A model generated the notes under the pieces. That model did no database searches. It was not told where the DNA came from and worked only from the letters and a program-made list of their open reading frames with translations. This document shows positions 1-10,870 of a DNA stretch of 64,000 nucleotides, one piece after another. Position 1 is the first letter of the stretch; each line of letters starts with the position of its first letter. The stretch is from positions 29,145,915 through 29,209,914 of the forward strand of contig ML677343.1 in assembly GCA_007922305.1 (NCBI GenBank), given 5' to 3'. The translations under genes were made by a program, and so were the position numbers. This DNA comes from Dermatemys mawii (taxonomy: Eukaryota; Chordata; Testudines; Dermatemydidae).

Positions 1-640
1 GTGTTTTAATAACTACCATCCTCCTTAAGGACATCTCATTCTGATCCCTTAGTCTACAGAGCCACTGGGGCCTCATGGATCACACTGAGAAATCATTCAC
101 TTTGGACGTCATTCTGCTCACTGAATGTCCTTTGTGTAGTCTTTTTTTCTCTTCAACTTGGGGCTTATGGACCAGCTGTGGAACAGAGGAGTTCATCTGC
201 TTGTTTTCCCCTTGAAATTCAGATCCTCTTTAACATCATAATCATCTCTTCAGCCATGCCAGAAACAGAAGGTGGTGATATCCTGTGGGGAATGAGCTTG
301 AAGAATAGCTGACCTCCTAGGGTGTAAGAATGGAGTTACCCCAGGGACTTGCTCATCCCAGACCCCCTCCTCACTTCACCTCTTTCCTCAAGGCCCCACA
401 CAACTTCTTCCCACCCTGCCCCTCCTCTTTTCTGCCTCTTTCCACCCCCTCCATCTAGCGTCCCCATCCCCCCTCCTCCTCCTCTCTCCGACCACCTCCT
501 GCATGCCGGAGAACAGCTCCTGGCATTCAGGAGGTGCTGGGAGGGATGGGGAGGAGTTGATCAATGGGGCCTACAGATCCCCTGAAGTACCCTCATCCTC
601 AGACCCCAGTTCGAGAAATGCTGCTCTAGTATCCTGTCTC
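1..640. other. Unique non-coding sequence with a pyrimidine-rich tract
   Basis: No repeat or gene is recognised. About 360-505 is a C/T-rich stretch of short CCT and CCC runs on the + strand. The open frame through it is a low-complexity Pro/Ser/Leu string and is not taken as coding. Confidence 0.5.
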
Positions 641-905
641 CAACTGTGGCTAGATAGGGACCTCCTAGGTCATCAAATCCAGTCCCTTGCTATTTCAGGC
701 ATCCCTATAATACAATACCATTCTTGAACTTATCAAGCACCATCTCCAATCTAACTAGGTTGTGTGCCTAATGGAAGGCTGTTCCAAAACCACGCCTCTC
801 TGATGATTAAATACTTCCTTTTAATTTCCAGCCTAAATTTATTCATGGCTAGTTTATGCCCATTTCTTCCTGCTTCAAGAAACCCCATAATGGACAATTA
901 AAACG
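640..905 (-). mobile_element. CR1 LINE 3' fragment (older copy)
   Basis: The + strand shows the reverse complement of a CR1 3' end. There is a GGGACCTCCTAGGTCATC segment followed by TCCAGTCCC, then the reverse-complemented end of ORF2. In CR1 this is the 3' UTR and the last ORF2 codons. The copy is diverged and 5' truncated, with no intact frame. Confidence 0.75.
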
Positions 906-2569
906 TTAAGCCCCTGTTTTAATGAGGGATCAGAGAATCAAAATTTAGATAAAACAAGAAGTTATGAAGAGAGCCAATAAGTTTAGATCCAGAGCCAAAC
1001 TTTTGCAAAGTTCATGGATGTTCTGACCTGGGGGTTGTTGAGGCCCATCTTTCAAGAACTCAAATGTAGATTATTAAGTTCAAAAAAAGCTTCATAAACT
1101 TTTTCATGGTTGTGAAAGGAAGAATTTCCTCATATTTCCAGCTAGATTTCAACAACTAAAGAGGTTTGGCTAATTAGGGAAACATCCAAACCTTTGAATT
1201 CTTAAATAAAACTCCAGATCTTTGAGGTGCCTCCTCTTTGGCTTAGGTGCAAAAGTCTCTCATAAAGAGACGAAAGCAAAGCAGAAGAAATATTTACGGT
1301 TTGAGAATAATTACTCCCAAAGAGATTGCTCTTCAGCGTTTCCTATGAGTCCTCAGCTGTTCTCTAAGAAGCTGCAAGTTAGCTGAATTATACAGTCAAG
1401 GGTCACATCATAATCTTATTTCTTATTTCCATCTTCATTAACCACTTAAATTTGAGGATAGATTCTCTGAGCCAGATGGTCCCTCTGCTTAGACCAGTGG
1501 AGAGGACCCCGCTCAGGTGAAAATTCATCGAGGGCTGGAAAAAGTCCTGAAACCCAGGGGACTTTGATGATGGAGTGGCTTTGATCTGGGAACTTTCCTG
1601 AGGCCCCATGGAATCCCTTTCTTGACTGTGAGGCTGGGATGTGGTCTCTTTAAGGTTTAGGTGAGGGCTGGGCTGTAGGGAAGTGGCCTAACAATAGCTT
1701 CCGGAATTGGGAGCAAGCAGAGCAGCGTGTTGGGGGCCAGTCCCATCTGCATCTGCGTACCCCATTTCCTAGGGATGGGAGGCTTCACTCCTGGGGTTTA
1801 ATCTGAAACATCAGCTATTGGCTATTGTGGGATGTAAGAAAATAGACTCACTGGAGCAGTGGTCTGAGCCAGTATGGCAGACCTTGCTTTCCTCTTCCAA
1901 ACAGAAATCAAATTATGAGCTCAGCAAAGAAATAAATCATGCCCAAGGGATTGTTGCAAAGACGAAATGAGGGTCTTGCTTTCCTAGAGGGTGAACACAT
2001 GGAACAGCAATCAGTCTGCTGTCCATGTGTAGGCCTTGCTCTCCCCCAAATGGCTAGTTATTAAGACATTTATGGTTAATATGAATTTCCCCTGCCATAA
2101 ATCATCCTTCTTTCTACCTGCAGGGAAGTCATAGCAATCAGTGACCCAGCTCAATCAGTTAACAGGGCAACCATCTTGTTCTTGTAAAATGAAGATTGTA
2201 ACAATTTAACATCATCATAAAAACAACAAGAAGAGGAAAAAAATCCCTATGCTAGTATCTGATAACTTACTGTAATCAAGTGCTTGCATATCCTTTTCTG
2301 AGAAGGCTGGTAAATGGAAAGTTACATGGTTTCGTTTGTCACTGTGCAACTTATGAACTGTTGGCCAAATTCTGATCCTGATTATATGGTTTTGGTGTTA
2401 ATGGGAATAATACCACTGATTGCATGGACTGCTGTGGATTAACAGGCATTCTGTTCAGCCAAGTCAAGCACGTATCCTTGGGAGAATTGCTTCTTAGTGA
2501 GATGGGGTGTACGTGATCTAGGGAGTATAACTGCAGAAAAAAGCAAATTACCTGAATTTCTCGCTTAAA
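906..2569. other. Unique non-coding sequence
   Basis: Moderately AT-rich, with no recognised repeat family, no splice-bounded open segment and no RNA gene. The minus-strand open frame at 1403-1609 has no recognisable domain. Confidence 0.5.
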
Positions 2570-2592
2570 ACACACACACACACACACACACT
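2570..2592. repeat. (CA)n microsatellite
   Basis: About eleven CA units in an uninterrupted run. It encodes the Cys-Val string in the minus-strand open frame 2351-2692, which is therefore an artefact. Confidence 0.95.
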
Positions 2593-3639
2593 CTGATGCT
2601 CTATGAATCATCCTTAGGAAAGTGTCACTTGTATGATCCTTTGGGACATGATGTCTTAGACCTTGGTACAACACAATCAATATGGCATTCAAGGAGTTGG
2701 AAATAAATTAGTATAATTTAAAGAGACACTTTCCAGAACATGTTTAGCCACAAGTCTAGGTCTAGCTGTAAGATGCACAGAAATTTTGCTGGACATTTTA
2801 ATTCCTATGAAAACAGCGGTGAGGCTGTTCTTTATTTTGAAAAACAAACATTTCTCTGAAGGGTTTGCTACTCAAACACTGCAGCATTTTGCTAATATAT
2901 GAGAATCTGAAAGAGAAATCGACCAGAAAAGATGCCTCAGTATTGCCCCAATGGGCACCCTATTCATACATAGATAGGGACCATAAACTAAAGATGATAC
3001 TGACTAGCGTATTTTCATTTGGTAACAGATGAGAATCTGACCCAATGACTGTGATACTATCAGATTCTAATTCAGACCCATACCTATTCATTTCATCAGT
3101 GTTCAGATCGGTAATGGTACGGGTAGGCAGTAGCTGGCCATTACTAATTGGTGCCTGCGATTTGGAGAAATGAGAATTCGTTCCCTTCCTCGCCTTTTAA
3201 AAACCTGGAGAATTAACATATGTAAAAATGCAAATTATTTGAAAAAACATAAGTGCCGAAGTTACTTATACAAGCTCATAGGAAATGCAAAGGTGAAAGC
3301 TGAATGTATATAATTCCATAAGAGATCTCATTTCCTCTCTGCAGCCTGCGGGTCAAGCTGTCAATCATCAGTTTCTCCCCTGAGTGGCAAGCTAATCATC
3401 CTGTTGCCCTGAGATAGCCTCAGATGGCTGAGTCACTTTTAGTGTAGAGGAGATGTAGTAGCTTGGAACAACTCAGTTCTTTTTTTTCCCACCTCTGTCA
3501 TCCCTACAAATAGGAGGGAGCATTTTCTCTTAGCCTGGCCTATTTCCACCAGCCACCCATGAAAAGGAAAAGCAAGAGCAGCTGTGTTGCCAACTGTGGC
3601 AATTTCACTCTGACCCTCCTGATATTTAGTATGTTTCTT
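2593..3639. other. Unique non-coding sequence
   Basis: No recognised repeat or gene. It includes a short run of Ts near 3480 and otherwise ordinary low-CpG vertebrate sequence. Confidence 0.5.
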
Positions 3640-4160
3640 AAAGACCCAGTTTCTGGAGTCCAGGTATTCTGGATTAATCTCAGTTTTTTAAAAAGTAAGA
3701 TTTTAGCCCCTCTGATTGCACAGAAATGATTGATAATGCAGCCCTCAGAGATCCAGAAGACAAATAAAGAGAACTCAAATGTATGATTTTAAAAAAAATC
3801 TCGAGAATTTTAAGCCAGTCTCATAATTAATATAATATTTGCCACCATTCAAGATATCTGATATTGCAAGACTCATGATGTTTTTTTTAAAGCCTGAGCT
3901 CTTGGAATCAGGTGATAAACTGTGAATTTCAGCGTTCATTTAAAAAAATAAAAGACGTAAGTTTCTAGCCTTCATAGTTGCAGAGAAAAGTTTGACATTA
4001 TCCAAAATGCTCAAAACCCAGAAACTAATAAAAGGATCCCAACATTATTTTTTTAAAACCTCATGGTTTTTAAGCCAGCCGCATGATTAGTACGGGACAG
4101 ACATGATTTTTTGAGTGACGATTTTACTTGGGATTTGCAATACTGCAAGAGGTTTGCATC
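3640..4160. repeat. Diverged dispersed repeat, apparently two tandem copies
   Basis: Two blocks share the same order of landmarks: a TGATTTTAAAAAAAA-like run, a TTTTAAGCCAGYC segment (about 3808 and 4068), a TCATAATTA or GCATGATTAG segment, and a TATTGCAAG or TACTGCAAG end (about 3870 and 4150). The TTTTAAGCCAATCTCATGATTTT theme is a common old dispersed repeat of reptiles. The copies are heavily decayed, so exact borders are uncertain. Confidence 0.5.
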
Positions 4161-4217
4161 CTCCCCTGCCTTTTAAGATAAGCATATTTAGTAGAAAAAT
4201 GCAGATTTGGGCTCTAA

Positions 4218-4750
4218 TTATTGTTCTTATTACTTTATTATTAATATTTACAATAGCCACTAGAAGCCCAACAAGATGGAATAGTGAGGATCAGTCCCTG
4301 TCCTCCAGAGTTTACAACTCCAGGAGAATGAGACTTCCCATAATTCAGATATGAGGCACAGAGGGCACGTCTACATTACAAAACACTCAATCCCCCCTGT
4401 CTCCCCCCCCAAAATCCTTTGACACAGCCCAGGCCAGCTGACTCCAGTGTGTACAGCAGGGCTAAAAATAGCTGTATAAATGGTCTCCCTTAGGCGGAAG
4501 CCCAATTTCTGAGATCCATCCCCCTTGCCAGATTTCAGAGCCTCAATGGGAATGTCTACACTGCTATTTTCAGTCACGTAGCCCCAGCTCCAGTCTGCTG
4601 ATCCAGGCACTGAGACTTGCTGCCGTTGGGTTTATTTTTGCAATATAGATGCCCAGAGAAACTGAGTGACTTGCCCCAGGTCACACACAAAGTCTGTGGC
4701 AGAGGTGGGGGACTGAACCCAGATGGCCCGAGTCTCACAGGAGAACCTTC
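4218..4750 (-). mobile_element. MIR/CORE-like SINE, interrupted by a MITE
   Basis: On the + strand it runs from a TATTATTAATATTTAC tail, through CAGTCCCTGTCCTCCAGAG, to GAGGCACAGAG. It resumes after 4653 with AAACTGAGTGACTTGCCC, AGGTCACAC and GAACCCAGATGG. This is the reverse complement of the tRNA-derived SINE body common in turtles. The two halves join cleanly if 4364-4653 and one copy of the 5-bp repeat are removed. Confidence 0.7.
4364..4653. mobile_element. Foldback MITE inserted in the SINE
   Basis: The ends are inverted: GGCACGTCTACATTAC at the left and GCAATATAGATGCC at the right. The middle carries a second AATGTCTACACTGC motif, so the element looks like two opposed halves. Identical CAGAG pentamers (4359-4363 and 4654-4658) flank it and fit a target-site duplication. 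It has no coding capacity. Turtle genomes carry many similar GTCTACACT-ended elements; the superfamily is not certain. Confidence 0.7.
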
Positions 4751-5290
4751 GCCACAAGTTCATTCTTTCTATCTATCCTCATCTTCCTTTCTCTGTTCCC
4801 TCCTCAAATTTGTTCCCTCTTGTCTTAAATTAGATTATTAGACTTTTGGGGTAGGCCCTACATATAGCATACTAGATCCCTGATTCTGAATGGAGCTTTT
4901 GGACATTTGTGCAAGACAAACACTAAATCATCAACATCTACTTTTCCATTCCCATTTTTAATTTTTTTTTTTTTTGCTTCCTCCCTCTATCCTGTGCTGG
5001 CCAAATTCAGCCCTCAGTAATGGCTGGATTTGGCTATTAAATCCCCTGGGTTTGCATCAGTGCAAGTGAAGGTAGAATGGAACCTTCCATGTTTACTGTC
5101 TTGCAGGGCCCCAGCTAGTATCACTATGCTTCACTGCCCTAACATCTTACTGCTTCAGTGCTCTGTTACATTGTCTGAGAAATGAGCTTGAATGAAGGAC
5201 TAAGCACTAAGATGAACGGGGAAGGGGAGAAAACCATACTTCTTTCAGCATCACCATCTTCTGACTGCCCTTTCAATTATTTTCTCTCTT
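4751..5290. other. Non-coding sequence with a short dispersed-repeat piece
   Basis: Mostly unique. Around 4990-5070 a CCAAATTCAGCCCTCAG segment and a GGTTTGCATCAGTGCAAG segment resemble the sense-motif family described in the findings. There is an 13-T run near 4963. Confidence 0.4.
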
Positions 5291-5405
5291 AATTAGGAAA
5301 GGCTGAACAGCTACATATGCTCAAGAGCTGGTTCACCCCATATGACAATGCCTGGATTGTGTCACTAGATGGCGCTGTTATATACTTTATGAGGCCATTG
5401 TACAG
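5291..5405 (+). other. Exon-like open segment (unproven)
   Basis: The segment follows TTTCTCTCTTAATTAG and ends at CAG|GTAAGG, a good donor. One frame is open through all 115 bases (about 37 codons). The product is not recognised, so this may be chance. The acceptor is weak because its pyrimidine tract is broken by AATTA. A CTCF-like motif lies inside it. Confidence 0.15.
5360..5378 (+). promoter_or_regulatory. CTCF-like binding motif
   Basis: TGTCACTAGATGGCGCTGT contains the CACTAGATGGCGC core that matches the vertebrate CTCF consensus closely, in an otherwise CpG-poor stretch. If bound it could be a loop anchor or insulator. The motif is direct observation; occupancy is inference. Confidence 0.45.
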
Positions 5406-7160
5406 GTAAGGAGCGTGATCAGCATAGAAGATGTTCTAAACACAAGATTCCTCTTTCTGACTAAATGCAAAAATGCTTCATTGAGCTAAGTGTGAAAGTG
5501 GTGAAGTTTTGCTCCGTGTGGCTTCTTATTCTCTTTTACATTGTACAAATCTTTCCCTGTGGCTGAGGTTTAAGGCCAGATCATTTTGAATTCTGGAGTT
5601 AAGTTTATTATTAGCATTTTAATTCAAAGAAGCAAAATATGAGAATTCAGATTTAACACCTATAGCTAGCTCTGCTTGGTAAATATTTGGATTGCCACAG
5701 ATGGCTGCCACAGATACTATTCTGAAAGACTAGCCCTGGGCAGAAGGGTAATACTGCCATACAAACTGATGAGGAGAGATTCACTCCTAGATATGTTGCT
5801 TTAAAACTACACTGATGTGATTAATAAACAAACAAATAAATAAAAATCAATTTTAGATTGGCTGATTTTTAAGCCATACAGCGTAAAAGACCATGCTGGT
5901 TTTACGAATTGGCACAAATTCTGCTGCCCTTTGCACTCCATGGAAATCTCCTTGAAGCTAAGTGACTGTGGGGTACAGGTCAGGGCAAAATTTCACCTAA
6001 TGTATTCATTGTAGACCATTTGATAGACCAAAATCTGCTCTTACACCCACTGTAAATCCAGAGACATTCTGTCATTCCGAGTTGCTCCAGATTAATGCCA
6101 ATGCAACTGGGCAGAATTTGGCCCTCCAACATCTCTGTTCGGAAACTGTTGCCGCTGAAGACACAATGAAGGCTGTTGTGGTGTAAGAATGGAGTCACCC
6201 CAGGGACTGATTTTGCTGTTTGCTTCCTTTTTATCTGAGTCAGCTGGGGTTTATTTTGGAGGCTTTGTAAAGGTCAGAGAGTTCAGAGTTCAACAATGCT
6301 CCTCAGACTTAAATCATATTTTGTCTTTAAGTTTTTAAAAAAGAAAGGAATTTGTCCTTCAGTCTTAAGTCCCCTACATTTTGAATTCCTGCTGTCATCT
6401 ACTCATGTTTGTCACTTTAAACATTTTGTTTCCTTTACAAACTGATCTTTCCCCATGCACGCCGCTGCGTTGCTCTTTCCATGTGTTATCTTGCAGTTTA
6501 TGCAGGTTCTCTGAGAGCCTTCATCGTTTTATCTGTGTGTTTCTTCACTCCTGTATTTATTATGTTCTCCGACTCTTGGCTAAACCCAAAACAAATAAAA
6601 GAAATGCCTAAACTCAGGTAAAAATTACTCGCGAGCCTTTCTAAATAGAGGTCTCTAGGAAGCCAAGTGCATGGTCAGTTAACAATCAGATATTTTTTTC
6701 CTCTACACTACTGATGCAGTATTAGATGTGTAAAAGGATTGACTTCAGTGCTGTTTTATCTTGAAGAACATCTAAATCACTTAGAAGTCTGTTGGCTGAA
6801 CTCAGTAAATAAATAGGAGAAAGCTCACTAGTAGCAGTGAGTTATGGCTTTTCTGTCACTACTTTGTGGGACTGTATATATTAGCAGTGCTAACAGTGTT
6901 CTCTGTATTATGTATGTTTTTTTAGTCCAGCTCTGAAGAACTAAATGTGAGTCCCCCTCCACTCTCTGGAGCGTGGTGCTTTATAAACTAGTCACACTGT
7001 AAACTCAGCCTTGAATATCAGGATTATGTTTTACTATCAGTAATAGCTGCAAGTATTTATATGCAGCAAAGTCCTCTGACTTACAAAGGCAGCATCCCAT
7101 CGAGAAACTTACACCCAAGCGTGATTCGCTCATGGATCAGAAATCCTCACCGACTGATCA
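5406..7160. other. Unique non-coding sequence
   Basis: AT-rich, with no recognised gene. 5905-6000 holds a CACAAATTCTGCTGCCCTTTG-like segment related to the dispersed sense-motif family. 6381-6611 has an open frame without any recognisable feature. Confidence 0.5.
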
Positions 7161-7164
7161 CACT

Positions 7165-7230
7165 ATGGCCTGGATTCTACACCCAGCTCCCACTCAACTC
7201 AATTGGGGCTTCACTGGTGTGGCTAAGAAT
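7165..7230. repeat. Short dispersed repeat (sense-motif family)
   Basis: CCTGGATTCTACACCCAGCT followed by CAACTCAATTGGGGCTTCAC is a diverged copy of the family built around CCATTGACTTCAATGG and a GGATTCTGCTCC-type lead. The copy is short and old. Confidence 0.4.
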
Positions 7231-8249
7231 AGAATTTGAGCTCTTGGATTTAAATATGTAAAAATCTGGGAGGTGGGGGAAATGCATTGCACACAAAGTG
7301 CAATTTCTGTACATCTGAATTGCACATGAAAGGATCTGAAAGACTACGCATATATACTGATTTTATTCCCCCTCCGATCATCTTTATTAAAAATAAATAA
7401 AATCACCTTAAAGGTTTCAATGCAAACTGGCAGTGGGGAGGGAGGAAGAGAGAATGTGAAGCCCATTGACCCTCATTCGCATACCTCTCTCTCTCTTCAC
7501 ATACCCCAACACCCTTTCCCCCCACATATACAAGGAGAGAGGAGCTGCAAAATGCATAACTTGTATAATATTCGGCCCATATCCATTTTGCAAATACTGA
7601 TTGTAAAAAGCAGTGTCAGCTTTCAAATACGTATATTTTGAATAACCTGCATTTGCCACCTTATGCCTGAACAGTATTGGTTTTTACTCCTCTTGATTTC
7701 TTTGTATTCAGCATTTCACTGATCCGAATTTTTATGCTCAGTTACAAAACCTGCATTCTTTATAAAGATAGAAGAATGCATTTATCAGTTCTATTCTATT
7801 CTCTCTGATAAACACAGAATAAGATTGTTTTTATTATAACCTTATATTCATTGGTAATATTTTATTTTTAACCTAAAACACTGAAGGCAAAGGCTCTGGT
7901 GTAAACAAAAATACTTTTTCTTTTCCTGACATCTCCTTGCCTGTTCAAACCAATGTCAATGCTCCCCTTTATTTCACTTATGGAGGTTAAGAGGCAAGGG
8001 CTGAATCATGTAAAGTTCTGCAAGTCCCATTGACTTCACTGCCTAAGAAAGCAAGTCTACTTGTCATCTACTCGATCCTCTACCCTCCTATTTTAAGGAG
8101 CAGATAGTATTTGTTAAAAGTGTAGGAGAAGGCTCTGCTCCCTCCACCAATTAAATACTCAAGCACAATCTGAAAAACTCCTTGCTTGAGCCCTTCTTCC
8201 TTAGATTGGAGACGATTGCTTGTTCAGTTGGCCTTGTTCCCAGCTTGAT

Positions 8250-8590
8250 TGTTAGTAGAACTAGTTGAATGTTTTCATTCAAAATTTCCATGTGAACGTT
8301 TTGATTCTCTTGAAATCTTCATTTTTTTTTTGAAAACTGGACAACTGTGGTTTGTTTGCTTGTTGATGGGCTGGTAATTGTTTTTGTCAGCTTTCCTTTG
8401 CCATTTTTGGTTTTTATTTTTCATTCTCTCTCATTTTCGTTTTCAGTTTCTTCTCCCCATTGTCAATTTTGATTGTTCAGCTTAGTCACTGGGTTGATGC
8501 TTCTAAACCAAAAAATGTGTTCAAGTGAAAATATTCAGTTTCAAATTTTGGAAAATTAAAATTTTGGAAAGAAAAATAAAATCATGGAAA
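8250..8590. repeat. AAATTTTTC foldback repeat, diverged
   Basis: The stretch is built of TTTTCATT, AAAATTTCCA, GAAAATATTCA and TTTTGGAAA words in both orientations. It resembles the GAGCTGGTNGAAAA-ended foldback repeat seen better at 25970-26268 and 27575-27870. Confidence 0.4.
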
Positions 8591-8650
8591 TTTAAAATAA
8601 ATAATACATAATATCAATACATTATTATTAATAATAATTAATAGTCCATA
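8591..8650. repeat. AT-rich low-complexity stretch
   Basis: Nearly pure A/T with ATTATTAATAATAATTAA-type words. No gene. Confidence 0.7.
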
Positions 8651-8819
8651 ATGTATTTAATAATTCCACAGAACCAACCTTCAGTAACGTTGAAATGTTC
8701 ATGAAAATTGTTTTTTATTTTTCTACCAGCTCTATTTGTAGTCATTAATGAAGGAAATCCTTCTCTCTTCAGATCCAGCAGCATACTGTCCATGGTGCAC
8801 AGCAGAAATATCATTTCAA

Positions 8820-8895
8820 TATGAGTCAGATTCTGCACCATTGAAGCCAGTGGGATCTTTCTCATTGATTTCCATGGGCACAGGCTCAGAACCTA
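8820..8895. repeat. Short dispersed repeat (sense-motif family)
   Basis: AGATTCTGCACCATTGAAGC, CAGTGGGATCTTTCTCATTG and ATTTCCATGGGCACAGGCTC are the typical parts of this old palindromic family. Confidence 0.55.
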
Positions 8896-9789
8896 CATAC
8901 TTCACAATTGCCCCTGCTGATATTCTTCTCCTGGGCCAGGCTCTGAGAGATGATTCCTTCCAGTAATTTCCTTCCCCTTCAGTTTGATTTGATAGTGCTG
9001 CATTGCCTGACTGCTGGAAAGCTTGAAACAATCCCAAGTTCACAGAGAGTTCAGTGCACGTAGCGTCATGTAGCACCCTCAAACACATAATTGATATAAT
9101 GTCCAAAATGTTTCAGAGTTCCCCAGTGAATTAATCCTGTTGAGCAATTTAATAATTGAGGATTAAAACAGTATATCTGTGGCTTTGAGATTAATTTGTA
9201 GCTAGACCAGCTCTTAAATTCCCTCTGATGCCTTTGTCACATCCTATGCACCAGGCAGCTCTAAACAGACAGCAGAACTCATTGTCAATTTGGAAAGGCT
9301 TAAAATAAATATATTTTAAGCTATTAGAATGTAGGGACCTGAGAAAACTATAGCCACTGGGATGGAGGATTAAGGTTATGGCTGAGATAACCACTCAGGC
9401 ACATTCTTAACTCCATCCCTATTCAGGAAAACCGTAAACACATGTTTAGCTTAATCATGTTCTTAAGTCCCATTAACCATGTAAAACACTTTGTTAACTA
9501 GGGATCAAACTAAGAATGTTCTGATGTCCTTTGCTGGTCGGAGCACATGAAAACTGGGCTGAATTGAAGGAAGTTTCAGATCCCAATGATTAGAAAGAGG
9601 CACACCTTTAATTTTTAATATAAAAGTTATTTTACGGTGGCCATACTTAGTGTCAAGTTAGGCTGGAGGCCTTCCAAGATATTTAGGACCAATCTTTGTT
9701 CTCCAAACACACCTTTGTCTTCCTTTGCCTTCGACGGGGAGGGTTGGAGTGTGTGGGTGGAGCATTTTTAACTCTTCACAGGAGAAGTA

Positions 9790-9985
9790 TTTGCTTAAGA
9801 GACACTAGGAATGGGCCCAAGTGTCAGATCCAAATCTGGATCCAATCGTTCCCCAAATCTGGAGATTTGGTTTCCACCCATTTGATAGAAAAGGGGTGGC
9901 TTGTAAACTTCAGATACAAACGCAGACTTCCACCAAGTTCAAAGGTGTCCAGATATGGGAACATGGTGCAAGAACCCTGCACAGA
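9790..9985. repeat. Diverged dispersed repeat rich in GGATCC/CAAATCTGG words
   Basis: AGATCCAAATCTGGATCCAA and CCCCAAATCTGGAGATTTGG form a local near-palindrome, followed by CTTCAGATACAAACGCAGAC. The pattern resembles an old reptile/bird dispersed repeat. The overlapping open frames at 9696-10072 fall in it and are not taken as genes. Confidence 0.35.
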
Positions 9986-10719
9986 AGAAGGATCAGAAAT
10001 CAGAAATGTCATAATGGAATACGCTCAACTGATTTAAATATGATCCCTTCTCATTGGTCAAGGATCAAATAAGATAAGATCCCTGAATCAGTAGATAGAG
10101 CTCAAGAGACCCACAAAGTTGGGATACAGGCTCCATACAGTGGAGGGAACCACCACAGAGATCCACCATTGGAGTTGGGGAGGAGTAGGGATTAATTTGT
10201 TGTTGGGTGTTCTTTGGAAGAATTAGATCAAGGCTCCATTTCAATTTAATCCCTGACTGTCAATGCTGAAAGGATGAAATTTACCACTTACAAAGGGCCA
10301 ATACACTCAAAATAGGGCTTCAGTGGGTCTTCAGGGATGTACTGGCTTTATGTTGGCCCTCTGTGTGGGATTAAACTTCACCTCTAGCAATTCTGAATGG
10401 ATGCAGCTCATTCTCTTTCAAGTCCACTTTCCTAGTTCATGCTGTGTTTCTTTCACACGCAAAGAGCAGTCTTGATTCTGTCTTGTACAGGCATACTTCA
10501 GTTTGGCAAACTATTAAACAGAGAGAGGGAGAGAGATCCAAATCCTTTTAGGTTCAACGTCTTCTTTCATATCACAAACAGAATCATTAGAACCTGCATT
10601 CCAGAGCTTTCAAATGTAACTATTAAAAAGCATATCATAGGCACCTTGCTAAAAGTTGTCCCCTTAAATGTATAACATGATCCATTGTTATATTCAGATG
10701 CTAAAAATTTCAAAAGTAT

Positions 10720-10870
10720 CTATGGCCTAGAATCATCAAAAGTATTTAGGCTCTTAAATAGATGTCAGTTGGAGTTAGACCCCTAAACCTATTTGTGATT
10801 GGAGCCTAAGAGATTTAGGAATCCAAATGCCATTGAAAGGGTTCTAAGATATTTTTTAAAATTGTATTCA
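10720..10870. repeat. Short dispersed repeat (TTTAGG/CCTAAA family)
   Basis: ATCATCAAAAGTATTTAGGC, TCAGTTGGAGTTAGACCCCT and GGAGCCTAAGAGATTTAGGA follow the order of a known old reptile repeat whose parts read TTTAGGNNCCTAA and GGAGTTAGG. A related piece sits inside the SINE at 39640-39790. Confidence 0.45.

Noticed and set aside
2351..2692. 113-codon minus-strand frame
   Set aside because: Its Cys-Val run comes from a CA microsatellite.
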